From: Bombilactobacillus apium
Lineage (GTDB): Bacteria; Bacillota; Bacilli; Lactobacillales; Lactobacillaceae
Length of the DNA: 64,000 nt
NCBI RefSeq assembly: GCF_013385145.1
Contig: NZ_JABZEC010000005.1
Coordinates: forward strand, 98,719 to 162,718
Reading direction: 5' to 3'
The position numbers and the translations under genes are program-made. The notes under the pieces are model-generated. The model made no database searches. It saw only the letters and a program-made list of their open reading frames with translations, and was not told where the DNA came from. Shown piece after piece: positions 53,561 through 63,430 of this stretch. How positions within the stretch are numbered: the stretch's first letter is position 1; every line of letters begins with the position of its first letter.

Positions 53561-56385
53561 TGGAAAATGATAAGATTGTTATTCATGGAGCACGATCCAA
53601 TAATCTGAAAAATATTGATGTAACCATTCCTCGGAACAAGTTAGTCGTGATGACGGGACTGTCGGGATCCGGGAAAAGTTCCCTAGCCTTTGATACCTTA
53701 TATGCTGAAGGTCAGCGACGTTATGTTCAAAGCTTATCTGCTTATGCTCGCCAATTTTTGGGACAGATGGATAAGCCGGATGTCGATTCGATTGATGGCT
53801 TAAGTCCAGCAATTTCGATTGATCAAAAGACAACTTCAAAGAATCCGCGTTCAACTGTCGGGACAGTAACGGAGATTAATGATTACCTTCGTTTACTTTG
53901 GGCTCGTGTAGGAACGCCCGTTTGTCCTAATGATGGCAGTGAGATTAGCAGTCAGTCGGTAGAACAAATGGTTGATCGTTTATTAAAATTGCCAACTAAA
54001 ACTAAATTACAAATTTTAGCGCCAGTTGTTCGCGCTAAAAAAGGGCAACATAAAAAACTTTTAGAAAGAATTGCTCGGCAAGGTTATGTGCGGGTTTTGA
54101 TTGATGGAAACTTGCACGAAGTTGGGACAGAAATTGAATTAAATAAAAATAAAAAACATACTATTCAAGTGGTAGTCGATCGAATCGTGATTAAAGAGGG
54201 AATTCGTTCGCGCTTATTTGATTCAATTGAAGCGGCTTTGAGGTTGGCTGATGGTTATATGACCGCCGATGTTTTGGGTGCTGAACCGATTTTGTTTTCA
54301 GAACATTATGCTTGCCCCATTTGTGGTTTTACTGTAGGTGAATTGGAGCCGCGGCTCTTTTCTTTTAATGCACCGTTTGGAGCTTGTCCAGATTGTGATG
54401 GCTTGGGAAGTAAGTTAGAAGTGGATTTGAACTTAGTGATTCCTGATTCGAGTTTGTCTTTGAATCAAGGAGTAATTGTCCCTTGGAATGCGGAGCATTC
54501 GCAGTATTATCCTAATTTGTTACAACAAGTAGCGACCCAATTAAAGATTGATCAAGATACCCCCTTTAAAGATTTACCCCCGAAACAACAGGAAGTTTTA
54601 CTACAGGGAGCCGGAGAACGAGAATTTCAGTTCCATTTTGAAAATGATTTTGGTAGTGTGCGGGATGTTCAGACCACATTTGAAGGGGTTTTGCCAAATT
54701 TAATGCATCGTTACCAAAAACCTTCTAGTCATTTTATGCGGGATATCATGCGTAAGTATTTGACCGAATCAGTTTGTCCAACTTGTCAAGGCCAACGTTT
54801 AAATTGCCAAGCTTTGAGTGTTCAAGTCGCTGGTCAAAATATTGCTGCAGTCTCGGCTTTAGCAATCAAAAAGGCCTTGCCGTTCTTTAAAAAATTACAA
54901 TTATCAAATCAAAAAAATGTGATTGCCCGGCCAATTCTAAAGGAAGTTGTCGATCGCTTGACCTTTTTACAAAATGTTGGTTTGGATTATTTGACCTTAG
55001 CTCGTTCAGCAGGCACTCTGTCTGGAGGAGAAGCCCAACGAATTCGTTTAGCAACCCAAATTGGTTCTAACTTATCGGGAGTTTTGTATATTTTAGATGA
55101 ACCTTCAATTGGTTTGCATCAGCGAGATAATGATCGTTTGATTGCCTCTTTAAAGAAAATGCGTGATTTAGGGAATACTTTAGTAGTTGTGGAGCACGAC
55201 GAAGATACAATGCGTCAGGCTGATTATTTGATTGATGTCGGTCCGGGAGCTGGAGCTGATGGGGGGCAAATAGTTGCTGTCGGGACGCCGCAAGAAGTCC
55301 AAGCTAATCCTAATTCTTTAACCGGTCAATACCTAGCCGGAAAAAAGAAAATTGCTTTGCCCCGGCAACGACGAGCAGGAAATGGTGAAGTAATCACGGT
55401 TACCGGAGCTGTGGCCAATAATCTCAAAAAAGTTAAAGTTCAATTTCCCTTAGGAAAATTAATTGCTGTAACTGGAGTTTCTGGCTCCGGCAAGTCTTCC
55501 TTAGTCAATTTAGTCTTGCAACGGGCTTTGGCCCAGAAGTTGAACCATAATTCTCGCCGACCGGGACCTTATCAGAAAATTACAGGCTACGAGGCAATTA
55601 AGACGCTAATTAATATTGATCAAAGTCCAATTGGGAGAACTCCTCGGAGTAATCCCGCTACCTATACAGGAGTTTTTGACAATATTCGCGATTTATTTGC
55701 CCAAACTAATGAGGCTAAAGTCCGGGGTTATAAAAAAGGACGTTTTTCTTTTAATGTCAAAGGTGGTCGTTGTGAGGCCTGCCGCGGAGATGGAATTATT
55801 AAGATTGAAATGAACTTTTTGCCGGACGTTTATGTTCCTTGTGAAGTTTGCCATGGTAGCCGATATAATTCGGAAACCTTGGAGGTTTTGTATAAGGGTA
55901 AAAATATTTCTGATATTTTACAAATGACTGTCGAAGAAGCCTTGGAATTTTTCGATCATCTGCCGAAGATCAAGCGGAAATTACAAACAATTATGGATGT
56001 TGGTTTGGGCTATGTTCAGTTAGGCCAATCAGCCACGACTTTATCTGGGGGAGAAGCCCAACGGATGAAGTTAGCTTCAGAATTATATAAGAAATCAGAA
56101 GGTAATAATTTTTATATTCTTGATGAACCAACTACTGGTCTCCATGTTGATGACGTCAAACGCTTGCTTAGTGTCTTACAACGACTCGTTGATCAAGGAA
56201 ACACCATTGTGGTCATCGAACACAATCTAGATGTCATTAAATCTGCTGACTGGGTAATTGATTTAGGTCCTGAAGGCGGCGACTTAGGCGGTCAAATCGT
56301 CGCTGTGGGGACTCCCGAAGGAGTAGCTAATTGTCCGCAGTCTTATACGGGCCAATATTTAAAATCTATTTTAGTTAAACATTAA
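53560..56385 (+). CDS. uvrA: Excinuclease ABC subunit UvrA
   Basis: UvrA is the damage-scanning ABC-type ATPase. The 941-aa protein has two ATPase modules: GLSGSGKS at 33-40 and GVSGSGKS near 640, with two signature sequences [12 protein letters not shown] and [12 protein letters not shown] and the Walker B motifs [11 protein letters not shown] and [11 protein letters not shown]. Zinc-binding CxxC pairs occur at CPICGF...CPDC and CEAC...CEVC. ATG at 53560 overlaps the uvrB stop (TAATG), and SOS control of uvrB extends to it. Confidence 0.98.
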   Translation: MENDKIVIHGARSNNLKNIDVTIPRNKLVVMTGLSGSGKSSLAFDTLYAEGQRRYVQSLSAYARQFLGQMDKPDVDSIDGLSPAISIDQKTTSKNPRSTVGTVTEINDYLRLLWARVGTPVCPNDGSEISSQSVEQMVDRLLKLPTKTKLQILAPVVRAKKGQHKKLLERIARQGYVRVLIDGNLHEVGTEIELNKNKKHTIQVVVDRIVIKEGIRSRLFDSIEAALRLADGYMTADVLGAEPILFSEHYACPICGFTVGELEPRLFSFNAPFGACPDCDGLGSKLEVDLNLVIPDSSLSLNQGVIVPWNAEHSQYYPNLLQQVATQLKIDQDTPFKDLPPKQQEVLLQGAGEREFQFHFENDFGSVRDVQTTFEGVLPNLMHRYQKPSSHFMRDIMRKYLTESVCPTCQGQRLNCQALSVQVAGQNIAAVSALAIKKALPFFKKLQLSNQKNVIARPILKEVVDRLTFLQNVGLDYLTLARSAGTLSGGEAQRIRLATQIGSNLSGVLYILDEPSIGLHQRDNDRLIASLKKMRDLGNTLVVVEHDEDTMRQADYLIDVGPGAGADGGQIVAVGTPQEVQANPNSLTGQYLAGKKKIALPRQRRAGNGEVITVTGAVANNLKKVKVQFPLGKLIAVTGVSGSGKSSLVNLVLQRALAQKLNHNSRRPGPYQKITGYEAIKTLINIDQSPIGRTPRSNPATYTGVFDNIRDLFAQTNEAKVRGYKKGRFSFNVKGGRCEACRGDGIIKIEMNFLPDVYVPCEVCHGSRYNSETLEVLYKGKNISDILQMTVEEALEFFDHLPKIKRKLQTIMDVGLGYVQLGQSATTLSGGEAQRMKLASELYKKSEGNNFYILDEPTTGLHVDDVKRLLSVLQRLVDQGNTIVVIEHNLDVIKSADWVIDLGPEGGDLGGQIVAVGTPEGVANCPQSYTGQYLKSILVKH

Positions 56386-56398
56386 GGATTAAAACTTT

Positions 56399-56435
56399 AA
56401 GCCTTGGGGGATATTTTTTCCTTGAAGGCTTTTTT
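56399..56435 (+). terminator. Terminator after uvrBA
   Basis: AAGCCTT (56399-56405) and AAGGCTT (56425-56431) form a 7-bp stem, with additional pairing possible inside, followed by T6. Confidence 0.8.
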
Positions 56436-56507
56436 ATAGGCAAGAAATTAGATCTTTTTCAAAAAAAAATTAACAAATTAAGGTTTAGTTTAAATTTAAT
56501 ACTAGAT

Positions 56508-56535
56508 TTGGCTAATAGATATTTGCAACTATAAT
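56508..56535 (+). promoter_or_regulatory. Promoter of the deoxynucleoside kinase gene
   Basis: TTGGCT (56508-56513), 16-bp spacer, TATAAT (56530-56535), 53 bp before the start codon. Confidence 0.6.
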
Positions 56536-56587
56536 ATCGAGGATCTTCGTGCTATTATTATTAAGTCATTGATAGAGGAGGAAACAA

Positions 56588-57253
56588 ATGATGATAGTTT
56601 TAAGCGGTATGATTGGTGCCGGAAAGAGTAGCTTGGCAACTATTTTGGCGGAACATTTAGGAACCCAGGCTTTTTATGAGCAGGTGGAAGATAATCCGGT
56701 TTTACCGCTCTTTTATGCTAATCCGAAGAAGTATGCTTTCTTACTGCAGATTTATTTTTTGAATAAACGATTCGCCTCAATTAAGCAGGCCTTGGCGGAT
56801 GATAACAATGTCTTGGATCGTTCAATCTATGAAGATTCCCTATTTTTCCATATGAATGCTGACATGGGGCGGGCGACCAAACAAGAAGTTCAAGTTTATG
56901 ATGAATTATTGAACAATATGATGGAGGAATTACCTTATGCAGCTCATAAAAAGGCTCCCGACCTTTTAATTCATCTAGTTGTTTCTTATGACACGATGAT
57001 GGAACATATTAAAAAACGGGGGCGTGATTATGAGCAACCGGAAAATGATAGTTCCTTAGTCGAGTATTATCATAATCTGTTAGAACGTTATGAACAGTGG
57101 TATGAAGATTATGATTATAGTCCTAAAATGAAAATTGATTGTGACCAGTTAGATTTTGTCGAACATCCGGCTGATCAAAAACGAGTCTTAGAATTGATTG
57201 ATCAAAAATTAAAAGAAAGAGCACTACTGAGCCAATCCGAAACGAACCGTTGA
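56588..57253 (+). CDS. Deoxynucleoside kinase (dAK/dGK family)
   Basis: A 221-aa deoxynucleoside salvage kinase that phosphorylates deoxyadenosine, deoxyguanosine or deoxycytidine. Walker A GMIGAGKS lies near residues 7-14, the DRS motif is in VLDRSIYEDSLFFH, and the arginine-rich lid is KKRGRDYEQPEND. ATG at 56588 has GGAGG six bases upstream. Lactobacilli often carry two such kinases (dAK and dGK) in tandem; here only one is present. Substrate preference cannot be read reliably. Confidence 0.88.
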   Translation: MMIVLSGMIGAGKSSLATILAEHLGTQAFYEQVEDNPVLPLFYANPKKYAFLLQIYFLNKRFASIKQALADDNNVLDRSIYEDSLFFHMNADMGRATKQEVQVYDELLNNMMEELPYAAHKKAPDLLIHLVVSYDTMMEHIKKRGRDYEQPENDSSLVEYYHNLLERYEQWYEDYDYSPKMKIDCDQLDFVEHPADQKRVLELIDQKLKERALLSQSETNR

Positions 57254-57274
57254 TTTTTAGCAGCGGCTTTTTTT
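57247..57274 (+). terminator. Weak terminator after the deoxynucleoside kinase gene
   Basis: A 6-bp stem CCGTTG/CAGCGG (one G-U) overlaps the stop codon and is followed after one C by T7. Confidence 0.6.
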
Positions 57275-57309
57275 ATTGCAATCTAAGAGTTCCTGTCAAT
57301 GAATGAGAC

Positions 57310-57337
57310 TTGCAAGTGGTCCAAGGTATTGTATAAT
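57310..57337 (+). promoter_or_regulatory. queT promoter
   Basis: TTGCAA (57310-57315), 16-bp spacer, TATAAT (57332-57337). The transcript would begin near 57344, giving an 87-nt leader. Confidence 0.75.
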
Positions 57338-57348
57338 ATAACAAGATT

Positions 57349-57421
57349 TCTCATTTTTTGAGAGCAAAAGACAGTTTGTATTACTCCAAAGCTACCTGTC
57401 TGTAAAAAAAGATGATGGAGG
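57349..57421 (+). promoter_or_regulatory. Structured queT leader, candidate preQ1-type translational riboswitch
   Basis: The leader has a small hairpin TCTCA/TGAGA (57349-57353, 57359-57363), then a 6-bp stem AGACAG/CTGTCT (57369-57374, 57396-57401) with a 21-nt loop, and an A7 tail. The loop has CTCCA (57384-57388), which can pair with TGGAG (57416-57420) in the ribosome site, forming a pseudoknot that hides it. PreQ1 riboswitches use this H-type pseudoknot layout, and the gene downstream is a queuosine precursor transporter. It does not match the published class II sequence I remember, so the class is open. Confidence 0.5.
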
Positions 57422-57430
57422 TTTCAAGAA

Positions 57431-57922
57431 ATGAAAGCTTACTGGGAAGAATTTACTTTACGGGATTGGATATTGAATGCTTTGATAGCGGCTATTTATG
57501 TGGTTTTAACAGTGACACCACCACTTAATGCCTTGGCCTATGGAAATATTCAATTGCGAATTTCCGAAGCATTAGTGATGTTGCCTTTTTATAATCACAA
57601 GTTAGTTCCGGGGATGACCGTGGGCTGTTTTATTACTAATTTGTTTAGCCCGACCGCCGCGGTGGATATCTTTGTGGGAACCTTTGCTTCGTTGCTCGTC
57701 TTTTTAATTATTATTCACCTTCAGCAAGGGTATTTAGTTCCTGTAGTTGCAGCAATAATTAATGGTCTAATTATCGGAGCAGAATTGCACTTTATGTCCC
57801 AAGCACCGTTTTGGTTAACAGCGGCCTATATTTTCATTGGCGAATTGATAGCTGTGATTATTGGATACATACTATTTCGTATCTTATTCCAAAATCGGCA
57901 AATAAAAAGATTCTTATTATAA
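57431..57922 (+). CDS. queT: QueT-family transporter (queuosine precursor ECF S component)
   Basis: A 163-aa membrane protein with five to six hydrophobic segments of the QueT (COG4708) family, the substrate-binding subunit of an ECF transporter for a queuosine precursor such as preQ1. Family motifs include YVVLTVTPPLNALAYGNIQLRISEALVMLPFYNHKLVPGMTVGCFI-type sequence and NLFSPTAAVDIFVGTFASLL. The shared ECF module is not in this window. ATG at 57431 is nine bases after GGAGG. It is a single gene, followed by a long terminator hairpin. Confidence 0.9.
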   Translation: MKAYWEEFTLRDWILNALIAAIYVVLTVTPPLNALAYGNIQLRISEALVMLPFYNHKLVPGMTVGCFITNLFSPTAAVDIFVGTFASLLVFLIIIHLQQGYLVPVVAAIINGLIIGAELHFMSQAPFWLTAAYIFIGELIAVIIGYILFRILFQNRQIKRFLL

Positions 57923-57927
57923 TTGAG

Positions 57928-58009
57928 GCAGTTACCTTAACTTACTAACTGATCGTTACTTAGTTTTCTCAGCTAAGGTCATTAGTTTGAGTTATTGTAA
58001 CTGCTTTTT
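57928..58009 (+). terminator. Unusually long 77-nt hairpin with T5 after queT
   Basis: Arms GCAGTTAC and GTAACTGC (57928-57935, 57997-58004) close a nearly continuous stem. Inner pairing covers about 57938-57944 with 57988-57994, 57947-57953 with 57981-57987, and 57959-57963 with 57973-57977, around a 9-nt loop. A T5 tract follows at 58005. It starts 6 bp after the queT stop, and is far longer than an ordinary terminator. Confidence 0.7.
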
Positions 58010-58040
58010 ATATCGTTAGATAGGTTTTAGATTCGGGATT

Positions 58041-58049
58041 TGCTATAAT
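58041..58049 (+). promoter_or_regulatory. Extended -10 promoter of the LTA glycolipid operon
   Basis: TGCTATAAT is a consensus extended -10, 35 bp before the first glycosyltransferase start. The -35 region (near 58021) is poor. Confidence 0.65.
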
Positions 58050-58083
58050 GACTTTAGTTAATCTGATTTGAGGAGTACAGGTA

Positions 58084-59286
58084 ATGAATGTTGGGATTTT
58101 TACGGACACTTATTTTCCGCAGGTTAGTGGCGTCGCGACGTCAATTCAGACCTTGAAGAATGACTTAGAGCGGAAGGGGAATACTGTTTATATTTTTACG
58201 ACAACCGATCCCAAAGTGCCAAAAGATACAGTAGAACCTAATATTTTTCGTTTAGGTAGTATTCCCTTCGTCTCTTTCACCGATCGGCGGATTGCTTATC
58301 GGGGGATGTTTCATGCCTTAAAATTGGCTAAGGAATTGGATTTGGATATTGTCCATACGCAAACGGAATTTTCGCTGGGAATGATTGGGAAATTTGTAGC
58401 TTATAGCCTAAAAATTCCTTGTGTCCATACCTACCACACAATGTATGAAAATTATTTACATTATGTTCTCAATGGTCATCTATTGAAACCTTATCATGTT
58501 AAACAGATGTCCCGTTTATTTGTGGCGGGAATGGCCGGAGTAATTGCTCCCAGCGAGCGAACCTATGACACGTTAAAAGGTTACGGAATTATGACTCCCT
58601 TGGCAATTATTCCTACAGGAGTTGATTTGAGTCTCTTCCAGCAAGCAGTAGATACAACTGCCTTACGGCAAAAGTGGCATTTAGCAGCTGATCAAAAGAT
58701 TCTATTAACATTAAGTCGAATTGCTAATGAAAAGAAAATTGAAGTTCTAATTAAAAATTTACCGGATTTATTGACCACTGATCCCCGCTTAATTTTGATG
58801 ATCGTGGGGGATGGTCCCGATCGGGCCGATTTGGACGAGTTAGTAGACCAGTTACACTTAGAGCAAAATGTAATTTTTGCGGGAGAAGTAGATCATGACC
58901 ATGTTTCACCTTATTATCATCTGGCCGATATTTTTGTTTCGGCTAGTGATACTGAATCCCAAGGCTTAACTTTTATTGAGGCGATGGCCGCTAATTTGCG
59001 TTGTATAGTTCGGAGCAATGAATATACGGACAATTTATTTGCTGATCCTAGTTTAGGAATTACCTATGATAATTCGACTGAATATTTGACCGCGGTTCGG
59101 ACTTATTTAGAACAGAGGCCAACTACTGCTCATGGAGTTAAGGTGCGTGAGCAAAAATTATATAGTATTTCAGCAGAGGCTTTTGGAGATCGAGTTTTGG
59201 ACTTTTACCAAGATTCCTATAAGTATTTTTTGAAAAAGAAATTAGCCAACAAACCTTTCAAGGGGGAAGAATATTATCATGATTAA
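58084..59286 (+). CDS. Glycosyltransferase family 4, probable 1,2-diacylglycerol 3-glucosyltransferase (LafA/BgsB type)
   Basis: A 400-aa GT4 enzyme with two Rossmann domains that probably adds the first glucose to diacylglycerol to make the glycolipid anchor. Motifs: MNVGIFTDTYFPQVSGVATS at the N-terminus, HTYHTMYENYLHYV, GVDLSLF, LLTLSRIANEKKIEVL and the acidic SDTESQGLTFIEAMA near residue 300. No membrane segment is obvious; relatives bind membrane peripherally. The next gene overlaps its stop by 8 bp. The lipid acceptor is inferred from the operon with a LtaS-type synthase. Confidence 0.88.
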   Translation: MNVGIFTDTYFPQVSGVATSIQTLKNDLERKGNTVYIFTTTDPKVPKDTVEPNIFRLGSIPFVSFTDRRIAYRGMFHALKLAKELDLDIVHTQTEFSLGMIGKFVAYSLKIPCVHTYHTMYENYLHYVLNGHLLKPYHVKQMSRLFVAGMAGVIAPSERTYDTLKGYGIMTPLAIIPTGVDLSLFQQAVDTTALRQKWHLAADQKILLTLSRIANEKKIEVLIKNLPDLLTTDPRLILMIVGDGPDRADLDELVDQLHLEQNVIFAGEVDHDHVSPYYHLADIFVSASDTESQGLTFIEAMAANLRCIVRSNEYTDNLFADPSLGITYDNSTEYLTAVRTYLEQRPTTAHGVKVREQKLYSISAEAFGDRVLDFYQDSYKYFLKKKLANKPFKGEEYYHD

Positions 59287-60295
59287 AGTTACGATGTTTT
59301 CTTCAGCCCAGAAGGTTGCTGGACAGGGAGTTGGCAGCGCGTATAAAGAACTAATGCGTCTTTTACAAACTTATTTAGCCGATGATTTTACTGTCCGCGT
59401 TAATAAATATGGTCGTAGTGATATTAGTCACTATCACACCATTGATCCGCAGTTTTATTTATCAACCTTTTTCCCTAATCGGGGACGAAAGGTAGGTTAT
59501 GTCCATTTTTTGCCCGAGACCCTAGTTGGAAGCTTACAAATTCCTAAAATTTTCCAAAAAGTGGTTTCTTGGTATATAATTTCTTTCTATAAACGCATGG
59601 ATCAGATTATTGTAGTTAATCCGAGTTTTATTCCACGATTAGAAGAGTATGGCTTAGATCCTGATAAAATCACCTATATTCCTAATTTTGTTTCGAAGTC
59701 TGAGTTCTATCCCTTGAATACTGAACAAAAAGAACAATTACGAGTAAAGTACCAGATTGATCCAGATAAGTTTGTGATTTTGGGTGATGGTCAGGTACAA
59801 AAACGGAAGGGAATTGATGACTTTTATCGCTTAGCACAAAATAATCCCCAACTGCAGTTTATTTGGGCGGGGGGCTTTTCTTTTGGCAAGATGACTGATG
59901 GTTATGAGCGCTATCAGCAGATGATTGCGGATCCGCCAGCAAATTTATTATTTACGGGAATTGTTCCGCGAGAACAACTCAATGAATATCTCAATTTAGC
60001 TGATTTATTTTTATTACCATCCTACGATGAATTATTTCCCATGTCAGTTTTAGAGGCTTTTAATACCGAAACGCCTGTCCTATTACGTAATTTAGATTTA
60101 TATAAAGCTATCATTGATGGTTATTATCTTGCGGCGGCAGACTATTCCCAGTTTAATCAGGCGATTCAACAATTAACTCAAGACTCCCAGCAGTTAAAGT
60201 GGTGGGCCCAACAATCACAAAAGGCAGCTGCATATTACTCGGAAGAGCATCTGAGCCAAATCTGGCGTGACTTCTATCGGAAACAACTTCGATAA
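59279..60295 (+). CDS. Glycosyltransferase family 4, probable second glycolipid transferase (LafB/BgsA type)
   Basis: A 338-aa GT4 enzyme that probably extends the monoglucosyl diacylglycerol to a diglycosyl lipid. It has MIKVTMFSSAQKVAGQGVGSAYKEL, GYVHFLPETLVGSLQIPKIF, VLILGDGQVQKRKGIDDFY-like residues (FVILGDGQVQKRKG), and the acidic DELFPMSVLEAFNTETPVLLRN. Its ATG overlaps the first glycosyltransferase stop, with AAGGGGGAAG as the ribosome site. Whether it adds glucose or galactose cannot be read from sequence. Confidence 0.87.
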   Translation: MIKVTMFSSAQKVAGQGVGSAYKELMRLLQTYLADDFTVRVNKYGRSDISHYHTIDPQFYLSTFFPNRGRKVGYVHFLPETLVGSLQIPKIFQKVVSWYIISFYKRMDQIIVVNPSFIPRLEEYGLDPDKITYIPNFVSKSEFYPLNTEQKEQLRVKYQIDPDKFVILGDGQVQKRKGIDDFYRLAQNNPQLQFIWAGGFSFGKMTDGYERYQQMIADPPANLLFTGIVPREQLNEYLNLADLFLLPSYDELFPMSVLEAFNTETPVLLRNLDLYKAIIDGYYLAAADYSQFNQAIQQLTQDSQQLKWWAQQSQKAAAYYSEEHLSQIWRDFYRKQLR

Positions 60296-60307
60296 AGAAA
60301 GGTTATT

Positions 60308-61372
60308 ATGAGTCGGAAAAATCAACTTTCAACTTTTATCATGCTTGTGATTGGAATTGGAGTATTTGCCTTTGAAATGCGTCATACCAATCCACAGACC
60401 CTGCTAAAACAATTTTTAACTTTGAACCCAATTTGGCTCGTAGTAGCTTTTGGATCCATGTTATTATCTTATTTTTTTGAAGCTTTGGTCATGAAAGCCC
60501 TGCTTCATAATCGGGATGATGAATTACACAATTGGTGGAATTTGTTACGGATTCCTTGGATTCAAGCGCTCTTTAATGCAATTACTCCCTTTTCTTCCGG
60601 CGGTCAACCGGCACAATTAGTGGCTCTAGTCCAGTCGGGGGTCGAAGTAGGACGTTCTAGTTCAGTTTTATTGATGAAATTTATTATTTTTCAAACCATT
60701 GTCTTAGTGAATTTTATTCTAGCAATGGTCTTAAAGTTTGAAAATATTGCCCAGCATTTTACGGGACTAGCGGTTTTAATTATTGGAGGATTTGTGATTC
60801 ATATTGTGACAATCGGCTTCTTACTGATGATTATGTTCTATTATCGTTTCACCAAAAAGCTGGTTTTGGGAGTTATGCATTTATTAGCATTTTTTATGGA
60901 TCCTGATAAGGTAGAAAAAAGAACACAGACTCTGGTAACCAAAATTGATGCTTTCTATCAAGAAAGTTTAGTTTTAAAGCGTGAGCCGAAGAAGGTTTGT
61001 CTAGCTTCGTTGCTTACCTTTTTGCAGTTAGTATTTTATTATTTGGTGGTCTATTTCACCTTGCTTGCTTTGAAAATTCCCCAAGTTAACTTGGTGGATA
61101 TGTTAGTCATGCAGGCGATGATCGTTATGATTACCTCAATCTTCCCGATCCCCGGAGGAACCGGTGGCGCGGAGTACAGCTTTAAAACTTTACTTGCCAG
61201 TTATATCACAGTCCCCAGTAAATTAATTTTGGGAATGTTCATCTGGCGTTTTATCACGTATTATTTAGGAATGTTTTTAGGAGTTATTGCAGTTGCATTT
61301 AAACCAATTAACGAACATCGAACAAGAAAAGTTCGTGGAGGCCAACCTTTAAATGAAGAATCTTTGGACTAA
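60308..61372 (+). CDS. YbhN/UPF0104 family membrane protein (MprF flippase-domain relative)
   Basis: A 354-aa membrane protein with about seven to eight hydrophobic helices and no cytoplasmic catalytic domain. Family signatures are FNAITPFSSGGQPAQLVAL near residue 95 and IFPIPGGTGGAEYSFKTLL near residue 280. UPF0104 is related to the lipid-flipping part of MprF. In the LTA operon of several Firmicutes such a gene follows the two glycosyltransferases, which suggests transfer of the glycolipid across the membrane; that is not proved. It overlaps the next gene by 20 bp. Confidence 0.85.
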   Translation: MSRKNQLSTFIMLVIGIGVFAFEMRHTNPQTLLKQFLTLNPIWLVVAFGSMLLSYFFEALVMKALLHNRDDELHNWWNLLRIPWIQALFNAITPFSSGGQPAQLVALVQSGVEVGRSSSVLLMKFIIFQTIVLVNFILAMVLKFENIAQHFTGLAVLIIGGFVIHIVTIGFLLMIMFYYRFTKKLVLGVMHLLAFFMDPDKVEKRTQTLVTKIDAFYQESLVLKREPKKVCLASLLTFLQLVFYYLVVYFTLLALKIPQVNLVDMLVMQAMIVMITSIFPIPGGTGGAEYSFKTLLASYITVPSKLILGMFIWRFITYYLGMFLGVIAVAFKPINEHRTRKVRGGQPLNEESLD

Positions 61373-63419
61373 ATTTAGAACTTTTTTGAATACCAAGTTA
61401 GGCTTTTTTGTCGTTGCGATTATCTTGGCTTGGATTAAAACCTATTTTATTTATTTAACCAAGTTTAATCTTGGGGTTAAGGGCAGCATGCAAAGCTTTT
61501 TGTTGCTATTTAACCCGATTCCTACTACTATCTTACTATTAGGTATTGCTCTGTACATGAAGGGACGTAAGTCCTATGTTTATTTATTAATTATTGATTT
61601 AATTACCTCACTCTGGTTATTCGCCAATATTTTATATTACCGAGAATTTTCGGACTTTTTGACTCTGACCTTAATCAAAGGCTCGGGTTCAGTAGCCAAT
61701 AATTTAGGTAAAAGTATTTTAGGGATAACTAAACCGACAGATTTTTTAGTCTTTTTAGACCTGATAATCTTGCTAATTTTGCTAGGGAGTAAGCTGGTTA
61801 AAGTTGATGTGACTAAATTGAATTGGCGGATTCCAACGACGATTACCGCAATTGCGGCTGTTTTATTTGGAATTAATTTGACTTTGGCTCAACAGGATCG
61901 ATCCGGTTTGTTAACGCGAACTTTTGATAATAATTACATTGTTAAGTATCTAGGTTTAAATTCCTATTCTGTATACGATGCCGTTAAAGCCGCTAAAACT
62001 AGTGCCGTTAAAGCCAACGCTAATAGTTCAGATATGAATTCGGTGGCTAATTATATTAATAATAATCGAGTAACGCCTAATGTCCAATATCAGGGTGTAG
62101 CTAAAGGTAAGAATGTCTTTATTATCCACTTGGAAAGTTTTCAACAATTTCTTTTAGACTTTAAATGGGATAACCAGGAAGTGACGCCCAATTTGAATAA
62201 GATCTATCATGCTCAAAATACATTAAGTTTTGATAACTTTTTTAATCAGGTTGGTCAAGGAAAAACAGCTGACGCCGAATTAATGCTTGAAAACTCACTT
62301 TTTGGTTTACCAGAGGGCGCAGCAATGGTCACCGATGGAACTACCAATACTTTTCAAGCTGCCCCAGCAATTCTAAGTCAAAAAGGCTACACTACGGCAT
62401 CGATGCATGGTGATGTTCCTAGTTTTTGGAACCGAGATAATACCTATAAGTCGTGGGGGTATGATTACTTTTTCAGTTCACATTACTTCAAGGAAAAGAA
62501 AGACTATAATATTGGTTATGGGATGAAGGATAAGATCTTTTTGCGGGATGCTGCAAATTATGTCCAGCGTTTGCCTCAACCTTTCTATGCCAAATTAATT
62601 ACAGTTACTAATCATTATCCTTATCTATTGGATAAGAAGAATCAGTCCATTTCTAAGACCAATACTGGTGACAGTACAGTTGATGGTTACGTCCAGACGG
62701 CTAAGTATCTGGATCAATCGATCGGTGAATTTATGGATTGGTTGAAAGCTACAGGACTTGATAAAAATAGTATGGTTGTTTTCTATGGGGACCATTACGG
62801 AATCTCAGCTAATCATAAAAAGGCTGTAGCAAAGCTTTTAGGTAAAAAAGATTTTAATGATTTTGACAATGCTCAATTCCAACGAGTACCGTTTATGATC
62901 AACATGGATGGCTTAAAAGGTGGAATTAATCACAATTACGGTGGCGAAATTGATGTCTTACCAACACTCTTGAATTTACTAGGTGTTGATAACAGTCAAA
63001 CAGTTCAATTTGGTTCGGATCTTCTGGCGCCGAAACATTCCCAGTTGGTGGCCTTTCGTAATGGGGATTTTGTCGAACCGAATTTTACTAAGGTCAATGG
63101 AACGTACTATCATACCAAAACTGGGGCCGTTGCTCGTAATTTAACTTCAGAGCAAAAGCAACAAGTGGCGGCAATGTCCAACCAAGTGGCCACTGAATTA
63201 TCTCTTTCTGATCGGGTAATCAAGGGAGACCTATTGCGCTTTTATAAGAATAAAAATTTCCAAAAAGTTGACCGGAAAAATTATACGTATAACAAGACTA
63301 AGGCCCTAAAAAAGCTGAAGAAGCAGAATAAAAAACAGAAGACTAGTATCATGTTCCAGAATAAGAACAAATCTTTACTAGATCTTTATCATACTGATGC
63401 GCCCGAATTAGAACATTAG
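61353..63419 (+). CDS. ltaS: Lipoteichoic acid synthase family (LtaS-type sulfatase-fold membrane protein)
   Basis: A 688-aa enzyme that polymerises glycerol phosphate onto the glycolipid anchor outside the membrane. Five hydrophobic helices lie in the first ~180 residues, followed by an extracellular sulfatase-fold domain. The catalytic threonine is about Thr305 in GQGKTADAE, with the metal-binding Glu261 in HLESFQQF, SMHGDVPSFWNRD, and VVFYGDHYGIS. The C-terminal tail is lysine-rich with coil character. ATG at 61353 lies within the end of the YbhN-like gene. It is the last structural gene of the operon; perR follows after 11 bp. Confidence 0.93.
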   Translation: MKNLWTKFRTFLNTKLGFFVVAIILAWIKTYFIYLTKFNLGVKGSMQSFLLLFNPIPTTILLLGIALYMKGRKSYVYLLIIDLITSLWLFANILYYREFSDFLTLTLIKGSGSVANNLGKSILGITKPTDFLVFLDLIILLILLGSKLVKVDVTKLNWRIPTTITAIAAVLFGINLTLAQQDRSGLLTRTFDNNYIVKYLGLNSYSVYDAVKAAKTSAVKANANSSDMNSVANYINNNRVTPNVQYQGVAKGKNVFIIHLESFQQFLLDFKWDNQEVTPNLNKIYHAQNTLSFDNFFNQVGQGKTADAELMLENSLFGLPEGAAMVTDGTTNTFQAAPAILSQKGYTTASMHGDVPSFWNRDNTYKSWGYDYFFSSHYFKEKKDYNIGYGMKDKIFLRDAANYVQRLPQPFYAKLITVTNHYPYLLDKKNQSISKTNTGDSTVDGYVQTAKYLDQSIGEFMDWLKATGLDKNSMVVFYGDHYGISANHKKAVAKLLGKKDFNDFDNAQFQRVPFMINMDGLKGGINHNYGGEIDVLPTLLNLLGVDNSQTVQFGSDLLAPKHSQLVAFRNGDFVEPNFTKVNGTYYHTKTGAVARNLTSEQKQQVAAMSNQVATELSLSDRVIKGDLLRFYKNKNFQKVDRKNYTYNKTKALKKLKKQNKKQKTSIMFQNKNKSLLDLYHTDAPELEH

Positions 63420-63430
63420 GAGGTGCTTAT

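Noticed and set aside
57369..57421. Canonical class II preQ1 riboswitch
   Set aside because: The loop and the linker do not match the class II sequence I remember and no extra P4 hairpin is seen; kept only as a candidate of uncertain class.
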